Part shown: piece by piece, positions 21,084 through 28,205 of the stretch | Layout: each line of letters opens with the position of its first letter | Position numbering within the stretch: the first letter of the stretch is position 1 | Assembly: GCF_025519785.1 (NCBI RefSeq) | Contig: NZ_JAOPKZ010000005.1 | Coordinates: 104,203-168,202, forward strand | Source of the DNA: Staphylococcus marylandisciuri | GTDB lineage: Bacteria > Bacillota > Bacilli > Staphylococcales > Staphylococcaceae | DNA: 64,000 nucleotides | Direction: 5' to 3' | Position numbers and translations under genes: made by a program | The notes under the pieces: generated by a model | Seen by the model: the letters and a program-made list of their open reading frames with translations, nothing else | Told to the model about the DNA's origin: nothing | The model's database searches: none

Positions 21084-22385
21084 TTATCCCTCCTCAAACC
21101 AACGATATATTTCGCTGATTTCTTTGTCACGTTCTTCAAACTTTTTAGTTGCATCAATAATTTTTTCGCTAAATTGAGATAATCTTTGCTTGGTATATAT
21201 TAGTTCACCAATTGTATCTTCAAATAACGCTTCATCAAAAAAGTCATAACGACCGCTTTTTGATAATTCTTCAACGTAGTGTTCTATATCTGATGGGTGA
21301 ATAAATTCATGAGAACCACTTAACAATTTATTAACGTATTTCGATTCGATTTGTCTTGCTTGTCTTTTAGTATTTTCCATGTATTTTTCTAATGCATTTA
21401 CCGTTTTATCGATATTGTATAACTTATCTCTCATCTCTTCAGCCATTTCATTTGCTTTTTTACTATCAACTTTAATTTTTACATCTGCACCGCTGAAATC
21501 ATATGTATTAAGTTTATGACCGGAAATAGGATTGAAAAAGAACTTCATAAGCTTAGAATCATCAGCTAATATTTCTGTTCCTAAAAGTGGAGATCCTAAT
21601 GTAGCAGTACCAATTTGATCGTTTGGATGCGCATAATCGGTTATGGTTTGAATATACTTACTTAAATCTAAATTTTCTTTTACATTATCAGGTAAGACAT
21701 TGTAACCGTTAGGTGCAGAGAAAGTTTTTGTTTTATCAAAGTTAAATAATACCGTCATCGCCTGTGCAATAGTACCACCAAGACTATGGCCAGCACCATA
21801 AACATGTTTATAGTTACCTTTTTTCAAAACTGACTGCGTCCAAAGATAAGCTTCGCTAAATTGATCAGCTTCTTTTGCATTATTTTGATCAATCATTTCG
21901 AGCCATGCATTATTTTTATCAAGCATTTCGAGGCATGCATTATTTTTATCAAGCATTTCGAGGCATGCATTATTTTTATCAAGCATTTCCAGCCATGCAT
22001 TATCTGCAATTGTCCACTGATTAATTTCTTTTAGACTAGTGTCTTGATAAACAGCTGCATTTAAAATTTTATCTGGATTAGTTTCGATTCTAATAGTATT
22101 GGTAGCTAAATCTATATCAGTATTTATATCAGCAAGTTCATATGGGTTTGTCCCAGCATAAACAAAATACACTGTTTCATTATCTACATTTCCGTTACTG
22201 TCTTTTGGTGATACTGCCATTGCTTGGAAGCCATTAACTTTATCGATGCGAGAAGATTGAATTTTAAAAATTTTTTGGCTTCCATTATCTGTGGTAATTT
22301 CTGCTTCTTTATCTGGTAAAAGTAAATCATAAACATTACCAGCTAGTTCGTGAAATGTGCTATCTTTAGTATTAAGATTGTCCAT
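21084..22385 (-). CDS. TslA-like type VII secreted lipase toxin
   Basis: 433 residues. N-terminal class-3 lipase/phospholipase domain (about residues 10-330) with nucleophile elbow GAGHSLGG (Ser201), a likely catalytic Asp in HPNDQIGT and a His near GHKLNTYDF. The C-terminal 110 residues are helical (RQIESKYVNKLL onwards), the reverse domain order described for S. aureus TslA. Four 10-residue repeats at 131-170 interrupt the lipase domain. Flanked by DUF1433 immunity paralogues and a partner gene. Phospholipase activity and secretion are inferred from family knowledge; the esx/ess locus is not in this window. Confidence 0.8.
   Translation of the reverse strand: MDNLNTKDSTFHELAGNVYDLLLPDKEAEITTDNGSQKIFKIQSSRIDKVNGFQAMAVSPKDSNGNVDNETVYFVYAGTNPYELADINTDIDLATNTIRIETNPDKILNAAVYQDTSLKEINQWTIADNAWLEMLDKNNACLEMLDKNNACLEMLDKNNAWLEMIDQNNAKEADQFSEAYLWTQSVLKKGNYKHVYGAGHSLGGTIAQAMTVLFNFDKTKTFSAPNGYNVLPDNVKENLDLSKYIQTITDYAHPNDQIGTATLGSPLLGTEILADDSKLMKFFFNPISGHKLNTYDFSGADVKIKVDSKKANEMAEEMRDKLYNIDKTVNALEKYMENTKRQARQIESKYVNKLLSGSHEFIHPSDIEHYVEELSKSGRYDFFDEALFEDTIGELIYTKQRLSQFSEKIIDATKKFEERDKEISEIYRWFEEG
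21876..21995 (-). repeat. Four tandem 30-bp repeats within the lipase gene
   Basis: Encodes residues 131-170 as four units of W/C-LEM-L/I-D-K/Q-NNA. The middle units are nearly identical at DNA level; the outer ones differ slightly. Being a multiple of 3, copy-number change keeps the frame. Confidence 0.9.
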
Positions 22386-22411
22386 TATCTCACCTCAAAG
22401 GATTGGTTGCA

Positions 22412-22801
22412 TTGAATAGAATAATGATTGTTATATTAATTAGTATAATAGTAATAGCGGGAGGGGTCTATTTAAAAATGATGTATGATGAAAAAAAATA
22501 TTATGATGAACAGAAAGAAAGAATAATAACTTACATGAAATACAACGTTAAAGGTTATAAAGAAATAAAATTTGAGGAGCAAAAAAGAAATCCTTTGGAT
22601 GGGTTTGTTATTACGGGTTATATCAATAATGACAAGACTAATACTTTTTCAGCTCACATGTGGTCTAAAGATGATTATCAATTTGAACATCTCTCAACAT
22701 ATAGTGATAAAATATCTAAAATGAAGATAAAAAATTCAAAAACTGTGTCAGAAATTAAAAAAGAACAATCTAATACAGAAGATAAAAAGAAAGGTAATTA
22801 A
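22412..22801 (+). CDS. DUF1433 protein, TilA-like immunity paralogue B
   Basis: 129 residues from TTG 22412 behind AAAGGA. Divergent from the lipase gene, whose ATG is 26 bases away, so both promoters must lie in or near this short gap or transcription comes from elsewhere. Differs from copy A at a few positions (YLSTFSDK in A versus HLSTYSDK here). It is the copy next to the intact toxin and so the best candidate cognate immunity protein. Confidence 0.8.
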   Translation: MNRIMIVILISIIVIAGGVYLKMMYDEKKYYDEQKERIITYMKYNVKGYKEIKFEEQKRNPLDGFVITGYINNDKTNTFSAHMWSKDDYQFEHLSTYSDKISKMKIKNSKTVSEIKKEQSNTEDKKKGN

Positions 22802-22880
22802 TTAGTGCTATTTTAATGGAGCTCCTTGTGAGGAGATTCATTGTACGTAGCATTAGAATCAAAGTCAAGTTAATACACCA

Positions 22881-23135
22881 GGGTTGAAAGGTGCTCTGAG
22901 GCGAGGTTAAAAATAATAGAGCATCACTTTTTTTATCTTCAAATGCGCCTTTCTCCATTGTGTTTTTGGCCTCTTTTTTAGCTTCTCTTGCATTACTTAT
23001 ATCAACCATTTCCAGTCATTCATTATTTCCAACTGCACTTAGAATAAGTTTTACTTTTTTATCTGAAAAATATAAATCATAATCACTAACAGCTAGCTCA
23101 TGAGATGTGCTATCTTTAGTAAGAAGATGGTCCAT
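22881..23135 (-). pseudogene. Remnants of partner and toxin genes, unit 1
   Basis: On the minus strand, 23016-23135 encodes a 39-residue TslA N-terminus (MDHLLTKDSTSHELAVSDYD, then a stop), homologous to the lipase start MDNLNTKDSTFHELAGNVYD. Downstream, 22881-23000 encodes MEKGAFEDKKSDALLFLTS, matching KLKGAFEGKTSEAIAFNLAS of the partner. The bodies of both genes are deleted. Confidence 0.75.
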
Positions 23136-23161
23136 TAATACACATCAAAGGATTGGTTACA

Positions 23162-23551
23162 TTGAAAAGAATAATAATTGTTATAATAATTAGTTTAATT
23201 TTAATAGCAGGAGGGGTCTTCTTAAAAATGATGTATGATGAGAAAAAATATTATGATGAACAGAAAGACAGAATAATAACTTACATGAAGTACAATGTTA
23301 AAGGTTATAAAGAAATAAAATTTGAGGAGCAAAAAAGAAATCCTTTGGATGGGTTTATTATTTCAGGTTATATCAATAATGACAAGACTAATACTTTTTC
23401 AGCAATAATGTGGTCTAAAGATGATTATCAATTTGAACATCTCTCAACATATAGTGATAAAATATCTAAAATGATGATAAAAAATTCAAAAACAGTGTCA
23501 GAAATAAAAATAGAACAATCTAATACAGAAGATAAAAAGAAAGATGATTAA
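23162..23551 (+). CDS. DUF1433 protein, TilA-like immunity paralogue C
   Basis: 129 residues from TTG 23162 behind AAAGGA; membrane helix then DUF1433 domain. Has AIMWSKDD where A and B have AHMWSKDD. It follows truncated toxin remnant unit 1 in divergent orientation, so it is now an orphan immunity gene. Confidence 0.78.
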   Translation: MKRIIIVIIISLILIAGGVFLKMMYDEKKYYDEQKDRIITYMKYNVKGYKEIKFEEQKRNPLDGFIISGYINNDKTNTFSAIMWSKDDYQFEHLSTYSDKISKMMIKNSKTVSEIKIEQSNTEDKKKDD

Positions 23552-23639
23552 TTAGTGCTATTTTAATGGATCTCCTTGTGAGGAGAATCATTGTGAGTTG
23601 CATTGGAATCAAAGTAGTCATACTCAACCGTTAATAAAC

Positions 23640-23895
23640 CGGTGTTGAAAGGTGCTCTGAGGCTAGGTTAAAAGTAATAGAGCATCACATTTTTATCTTC
23701 AAATGCGCCTTTTTCCATTGTGTTTTTGGCCTCTTTTTAGCTTTTCTTGCATTACTTATATCAACCATTTCCAGCCATTCATTATTTCCAACTGCACTTA
23801 GAATAAGTTTTACTTTTTATCTGGAAAAAATATAAATTATAACCACTAACAGCTAGCTCACGAGATGTGCTATTTTTAGTAAGAAGATTGTCCAT
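23640..23895 (-). pseudogene. Remnants of partner and toxin genes, unit 2
   Basis: Second decayed copy: 23895 back to about 23785 encodes MDNLLTKNSTSRELAVSGY and then a frameshift and stop; 23640-23745 retains the partner fragment with frameshifts. Layout is identical to unit 1, showing whole-unit duplication before decay. Confidence 0.7.
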
Positions 23896-23921
23896 TATTA
23901 CACATCAAAGGATTGGTTACA

Positions 23922-24311
23922 TTGAAAAGAATAATGATTGTTATATTGATTAGTTTAATTTTAATAGCGGCAGGGGTCTTCTTAAAAATGATGTATGATG
24001 AAAAGAAATATTATGATGAACAGAAAGAAAGAATAATAACTTACATGAAATACAATGTTAAAGGTTATAAAGAAATAAAATTTGAGGAGCAAAAAAGAAG
24101 TCCTTTGGATGGATTTATCATTATAGGCTATATAAATAATGACAAGACTAATACTTTTTCAGCAATAATGTGGTCTGAAGATAATTATCAATTTGAATAT
24201 CTCTCATCATATAGTGATAAATTAGATAAAATGATGATAAAAAATTCAAAAACAGTATCAGAAATAAAAAAAGAACAATCTAATACTGAAGATAAAATGA
24301 AAGATGATTAA
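23922..24311 (+). CDS. DUF1433 protein, TilA-like immunity paralogue D
   Basis: 129 residues from TTG 23922 behind AAAGGA. Carries EEQKRSPLDGF and MWSEDNYQFEYLSSYSDK differences from the other copies. It is followed, as copy A is, by an integrase C-terminal remnant, marking it as the other end of the original mobile unit. Confidence 0.78.
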   Translation: MKRIMIVILISLILIAAGVFLKMMYDEKKYYDEQKERIITYMKYNVKGYKEIKFEEQKRSPLDGFIIIGYINNDKTNTFSAIMWSEDNYQFEYLSSYSDKLDKMMIKNSKTVSEIKKEQSNTEDKMKDD

Positions 24312-24385
24312 TTAGTGCTATTTTTAGTGAAACTCCTTGTGTATTGCACATATTCAAACGTTAATAAACCGTTTTTAATGATGGT

Positions 24386-24515
24386 TTAGGATGTATGTTT
24401 AAAATATAACGCCTCTATAGCTCTATTTATTACTGCTTCTTTTACTTCGTCTGATGGGTGCGAGTATACACTTGACAGTAATTTGCGTATTTTTATGACC
24501 AAGCCTAAAAAAACG
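24386..24515 (-). pseudogene. Integrase C-terminal remnant 2
   Basis: Minus-strand translation gives RLGHKNTQITVK, then after one frameshift VYSHPSDEVKEAVINRAIEALYFK and a stop. This is the end of a phage-type tyrosine recombinase (the active prophage integrase has RLGHKNIAITTSVYSHL). Only the last 45 or so codons remain. Confidence 0.75.
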
Positions 24516-24610
24516 GCTATGTTGGGGTGTCGTACACCGCAAATGGTGTAGGTAATTTGTGAGGTGAATTTAATTATTTATTTAGGGCAGGCACTTGTGT
24601 GTTTGTCCCG

Positions 24611-24683
24611 TTTTTTATCTAAAACGTGGAAAGATACTCGATCACCTAAATTTATGTGTAGTATAAAGGTTGAGATACACCAT
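24611..24683. repeat. Duplicate of the prophage right-end segment
   Basis: About 70 bases (from TTTTTTATCTAAAAC to GGTTGAGATACACCAT) are nearly identical to 62391-62465, just after the prophage endolysin. On both sides the segment follows a terminator-like hairpin. The left copy therefore looks like the right end of an older, deleted prophage. Confidence 0.75.
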
Positions 24684-24806
24684 ATCTTGGCAGTAGATGA
24701 CTGAATTGAAAATGCGCTTGTATCAAGCTTTTTTCAATTCTAGTCATCCTTGCCGGGGCGGGACTACGACATCTTTTTATTCAAATTAGATTTCTGTCCC
24801 GCTCCC
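24684..24806. repeat. Copy 5 of the ~130-bp dispersed repeat
   Basis: Inverted relative to copies 2-4; ends CCCGCTCCC directly against a truncated CRISPR repeat at 24807. The same junction recurs at 25267/25268 and 62657/62658. Confidence 0.85.
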
Positions 24807-25471
24807 AAAATTACAGAGTACTAAAACTATAGAAAGCCTACATTTCAAAACGTAAGGGTATACCTTATACCTAAAATTACAGAGTACTAAAACGCCCAAA
24901 AGACTTGTTATATTTAACAGCTTGTATACCTTATACCTAAAATTACAGAGTACTAAAACGTTCTAAAATACCATTATAGATAGCGTTAAGTATACCTTAT
25001 ACCTAAAATTACAGAGTACTAAAACCAGGTGATACGGGTACTTCTTTGACATTTAGTATACCTTATACCTAAAATTACAGAGTACTAAAACCATCTAAGT
25101 TAGATGAAAAGGGAGGCGGGGCCATAAATCCCAGCTTCTTCAACATCTCGGCAGTAGATGACTGATTTGAAAATGCGCTTGTATCAAACTTTTTTCAATT
25201 CTAGTCATCCTTGCCGGGGCGGGACTACGAAATCTTTTTATTCAAATTAGATTTCTGTCCCGCTCCCAAAATTACAGAGTACTAAAACCATATTCCGTTG
25301 TTTCCGTAACTGTTTTTTGTATACCTCATACCTAAAATTACAGAGTACTAAAACCTTCCCACTCGCGTTATCCAGTCTATAATAGTATACCTCATACCTA
25401 AATTTACATAGTACTAAAACAGGGTTATGTGTCAAATATGTGTCAAGAAAGTATACCTTATACCTAAAATT
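24807..25471 (-). CRISPR. Orphan type II (SaCas9-type) CRISPR array, eight spacers, split by a repeat element
   Basis: Full 36-base repeats start at 24858, 24924, 24990, 25056, 25319 and 25385 (the last with two changes). Truncated repeats lie at 24807-24827, 25268-25288 and 25451-25471. Intact spacers are exactly 30 bases: 24828-24857, 24894-24923, 24960-24989, 25026-25055, 25289-25318, 25355-25384 and 25421-25450; an eighth (from 25092) is cut by dispersed-repeat copy 6. Read on the minus strand the repeat begins GTTTTAGTACTCTGTA and ends AGGTATAC, as I recall the S. aureus Cas9 repeat, so crRNA should be minus-strand. No cas gene or tracrRNA is visible in the window. The rightmost repeat has lost its 5' half. 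Confidence 0.95.
25111..25267. repeat. Copy 6 of the dispersed repeat, inside the CRISPR array
   Basis: Starts GGGAGGCGGGGCC and ends CCCGCTCCC, replacing the end of one spacer and the first 15 bases of the next repeat. Confidence 0.85.
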
Positions 25472-25513
25472 TAGTTTTATATAGTATGTTATTGATAGTC
25501 AAAATACAAAAAA

Positions 25514-25537
25514 CACCGTCGCTACGGGGTTTTTTAA
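25514..25537. terminator. Hairpin left of attL
   Basis: CACCGT-CGCT-ACGGGG followed by TTTTTT; counterpart of the perfect hairpin at 62768-62788 left of attR. The flanking bases back to about 25459 also match 62717-62799. Confidence 0.65.
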
Positions 25538-25546
25538 TTCCGAAAT

Positions 25547-25581
25547 GTGTTTAAATTACTGATATAAACCCCCTCGAAGGG
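25547..25581. other. attL core
   Basis: 35 bases (GTGTTTAAATTACTGATATA...CTCGAAGGG) identical to 62800-62834, where they include the last 13 bases of tRNA-Arg. The adjacent integrase gene and the loss of the tRNA body on this side identify attL. Confidence 0.88.
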
Positions 25582-25643
25582 GATATTCAAACCCTATAAA
25601 TACGGCTATTATAACGTTTGAAGTCCCTGATGGGTCCCTAAAA

Positions 25644-26681
25644 TTACATCTTTTCTAAAATATTAGTGGCTTTAGTTTCTTCTTCACTATATTTTTCTTC
25701 TAATAAATGAGAATAAACAGATGTAGTAATCGCTATATTTTTATGACCTAAACGTTTTGAAATATAGTAAATGGTTACACCTTTTGCTAATAGATATGAG
25801 CAATGAGTATGTCTGAGAGCGTGTGATGTGATGATAGGTATCCCATTAACTTCACATGACTTTTTTAATGTTTTATTAATAGCATTTGTTGTAATAATAG
25901 TGCCAGTTTCTTTAAAGATATAACCGTCGTAACTTATAATTAAATTGTTTATCATATCAATGATATGTTTCATATCTGATTTAGCTATACTTACATATCT
26001 AGGAGACGTATCTGTTTTATGTTCGTTGATGTATATTTGGTTTTTTAATTGGTTTATATACTCTAATTTCATATACCTAACACCACTTATCCTGCAACCA
26101 GTACATATCATTATAAATAAAGCTAATGCTGCTCTAGTGTTTTTATTTTTTAAATATGCTTTTAACTTTTCATATTCCTTTAGTGATATATATTTTTCTT
26201 TTTCTGGTTTTGTCGGATTTCCCGCTTTATAGTTCACATTATAAGTAGGGTTTTTATTTATCAGTCCGTCATAAAGCGCATCCTCTAATGCTGATCGAAT
26301 AGAACTGTTTGTTTTTCTGATTGTTTCTTTAGAATGATCTTTAGAAAAGTCATTAATAAACTTTTGATAGACTTGTCTGTTTATTTTTGATAATTCCATA
26401 TTACCAATTTTATGGCTTTGGATATGTTTCAATGTAAAGCGATAGTGACGATAAGTGTTATCCTTAACAACAGGTTGCTTGTATGTTTTAATCCAATTTT
26501 CGAAGTATTCTCTTAAAGTCATGCTATGGTCTATGTTGAAACCATTTCGCAACTCATTCAACTTATCTAGTCCTGAAGAATTTGCCTCACGTTTCGTTCT
26601 AAATCCTTTTTTACGATATCGTTTTCCTTCATGTTTAAACTCGTATTGCCACTTTTTTCCATCATAACAACGCGTTTTCAT
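25644..26681 (-). CDS. int: Phage tyrosine integrase
   Basis: 345 residues: N-terminal AP2-like arm-binding part (YDGKKWQYEFKHEGKRYRKKGF), SAM-like core-binding domain, and C-terminal catalytic domain with Arg in CTGCRISGVRYM, HALRHTHCSYLL, the GHKNIAITTS box and the nucleophile Tyr in VYSHLL. Catalyses integration and excision at the tRNA-Arg 3' end 60 bases away. ATG 26681 follows AGGAGGGAT on the minus strand. Confidence 0.96.
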   Translation of the reverse strand: MKTRCYDGKKWQYEFKHEGKRYRKKGFRTKREANSSGLDKLNELRNGFNIDHSMTLREYFENWIKTYKQPVVKDNTYRHYRFTLKHIQSHKIGNMELSKINRQVYQKFINDFSKDHSKETIRKTNSSIRSALEDALYDGLINKNPTYNVNYKAGNPTKPEKEKYISLKEYEKLKAYLKNKNTRAALALFIMICTGCRISGVRYMKLEYINQLKNQIYINEHKTDTSPRYVSIAKSDMKHIIDMINNLIISYDGYIFKETGTIITTNAINKTLKKSCEVNGIPIITSHALRHTHCSYLLAKGVTIYYISKRLGHKNIAITTSVYSHLLEEKYSEEETKATNILEKM

Positions 26682-26699
26682 AATATCCCTCCTAAAAAA

Positions 26700-26736
26700 G
26701 GTAAAAAAATAATAAGGGTACGTGGGAGGTACCCTT
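26700..26736 (-). terminator. Terminator of the leftward accessory operon
   Basis: AAGGGTAC (26714-26721) and GTACCCTT (26729-26736) form an 8-bp stem; on the minus strand it is followed by ATTATTTTTTTAC. It overlaps the stop of the DUF1828-like gene. Confidence 0.8.
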
Positions 26737-27527
26737 TATAAATTGCTAAACTTTTTTTCTAATTGCTTCTTATTTTCAAATGAAAATATGTCTACATCAT
26801 ATTTAGATAGCATAGTTAATACAGATTCGCTTGTATCACTACTATTAGTCGTAATTATGTTAAGACGAGCGTTTGAATCATATGTTTTACTTCTATATTC
26901 TTCAACATCGTCCCAATCAAAGATTGCATTTTTAGCGTTATTTATATTTAAATCTTTAATAGTTTTTACGTACTCTGTAGTTTTACCGGGAAATACTGCG
27001 TCAAAATTATGCGTTAATTTAGATTTGCCTTCAACTTTAAATTCTGGAAACACATTCGGATAAATCTCTCTATTTTCTAAAAAGTATTGTATAACTTCAT
27101 CTTTGAATAGGGATTTAATATTTTCTTTTTTTAGTATAAATAAATTACTGATATCTGATATAGCTAAAATATAATCATGTATTGCTTGTGGCAATTTTTT
27201 TCTGTCAGTGTAGTGCGTTATTGTTTTATTTTCTAATTTTAAGTCGTTATTTTCGATAATATTTTTTAGGAACTGATACTTTTTAAGTTTTTTATGACTA
27301 GTTAAATCTAATCCGAATTGTTCGAGGTTCCATAATGTTTCTCCATGATCTGTTAATAAGTATTTTTGCCCATTAAAAGAAATGTTTACAGATATAGAGT
27401 CTCCGAAGTAATCTACTACAGGAGAATAAAACTCTACTGACTCATTTTCTAACGGAATAAATTTCGATTCACTCTTTAAGTAATTAAAATATTCCTCGCT
27501 CATAGATTTAATGTCATTATCTTTCAT
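26736..27527 (-). CDS. DUF1828/DUF1829-like accessory protein
   Basis: 263 residues. The first half resembles DUF1828 (ISVNISFNGQKYLLTDHGETLWNLEQFG) and the second half DUF1829 (FPEFKVEGKSKLTHNFDAVFPG...NAKNAIFDWDDV), a combination common in Gram-positive mobile elements; function is not established. It has a restriction-endonuclease-like feel (strand-acid-loop pattern near FDAVF and NAIFDWDDV) but catalytic residues cannot be confirmed. Lies 4 bases after the DUF6978-like gene, in the integrase-CI accessory slot where phages carry exclusion genes. Confidence 0.7.
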   Translation of the reverse strand: MKDNDIKSMSEEYFNYLKSESKFIPLENESVEFYSPVVDYFGDSISVNISFNGQKYLLTDHGETLWNLEQFGLDLTSHKKLKKYQFLKNIIENNDLKLENKTITHYTDRKKLPQAIHDYILAISDISNLFILKKENIKSLFKDEVIQYFLENREIYPNVFPEFKVEGKSKLTHNFDAVFPGKTTEYVKTIKDLNINNAKNAIFDWDDVEEYRSKTYDSNARLNIITTNSSDTSESVLTMLSKYDVDIFSFENKKQLEKKFSNL

Positions 27528-27531
27528 AGTA

Positions 27532-27945
27532 TCACCACCCTAATTGAAATTTGGTTTCGATATAAATTTTATCATTATGATTAGTATTAGTATATCGTAA
27601 AACGGCGAATAATTGTTTTACGAAATCTGAACTATCTTCAAAAACTTTATAAGGTAATGGATAGGCTACCATATACGTTGATGAGTCATTTTTCTTTTTA
27701 TACTCTTCTACAGAGAAAATATTGATTCTTAACAAACATGTATTATATTGAGTTTCTCTAAAATTCAAAATAACTTTTCCTGGTTTTATAAAATAATTTA
27801 AAATGAATTTTATAGGTACTTTTGGTGAAGTAATATTTATTTCGCCTTCGCAGTTTTCTTCTAATTTTATATTATATTGTTCCAATATTTCTTTGCTTAA
27901 AAATATTAAATCATTGGCCTCTTTATCTGTTAACTTTAAATCCAT
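27532..27945 (-). CDS. DUF6978-like accessory protein
   Basis: 137 residues beginning MDLKLTDKEANDLIFLSKE, then a beta-rich domain (INITSPKVPIKFILNYF, VILNFRETQYNTCLLRINIF). Resemblance to DUF6978 proteins is from memory. The Shine-Dalgarno GGAGG lies inside the degenerate leftmost CRISPR repeat of the mini-array, so the array and this gene share the same leftward transcript. Probably forms a two-gene unit with the DUF1828-like protein. Confidence 0.6.
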   Translation of the reverse strand: MDLKLTDKEANDLIFLSKEILEQYNIKLEENCEGEINITSPKVPIKFILNYFIKPGKVILNFRETQYNTCLLRINIFSVEEYKKKNDSSTYMVAYPLPYKVFEDSSDFVKQLFAVLRYTNTNHNDKIYIETKFQLGW

Positions 27946-27947
27946 CT

Positions 27948-28115
27948 CTCAACCTCCAACCTAGAATTACAGAGTACTAAAACCTAAAGTCATACCTTGT
28001 TTTTCTCTTGATTGTATACCTCATACCTAAAATTACAGAGTACTAAAACTTACCTCGGACTATTTGGTTGTTTGAATTTGTATACCTTATACCTAGAATT
28101 ACAGAGTACTAAAAT
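27948..28115 (-). CRISPR. Prophage-borne CRISPR mini-array, two spacers
   Basis: Three 36-base repeats at 27948-27983 (degenerate in its left half, 7 changes), 28014-28049 (matching the SaCas9-type repeat) and 28080-28115 (two changes, including the terminal base), with two exact 30-base spacers at 27984-28013 and 28050-28079. Same repeat and same minus-strand orientation as the array at 24807. It sits between the ImmA-like gene and the DUF6978-like gene, all read leftward, so read-through from the CI promoter could make crRNA in the lysogen. No local cas genes. Confidence 0.95.
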
Positions 28116-28205
28116 TTGAATTAATTTATATTAAAGTAATGATAATTTGTATATTTAAAACTTAATATAAATAATATTATTTTCCTTCTATTCTGAAAAT
28201 TTACA

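Noticed and set aside
24540..24620. Possible tracrRNA next to the orphan array
   Set aside because: I searched the array flanks for an anti-repeat followed by the SaCas9 tracr hairpins and saw none; the segment instead matches the prophage right end.
25247..25435. 62-residue minus-strand ORF across the CRISPR array
   Set aside because: It is translation of CRISPR repeats and spacers (LVLCNFRYEVY repeated), not a protein gene.
28116..28205. Dedicated leader promoter for the mini-array
   Set aside because: AT-rich with several weak -10-like words but no convincing -35/-10 pair; read-through from the CI-ImmA transcript is as likely.
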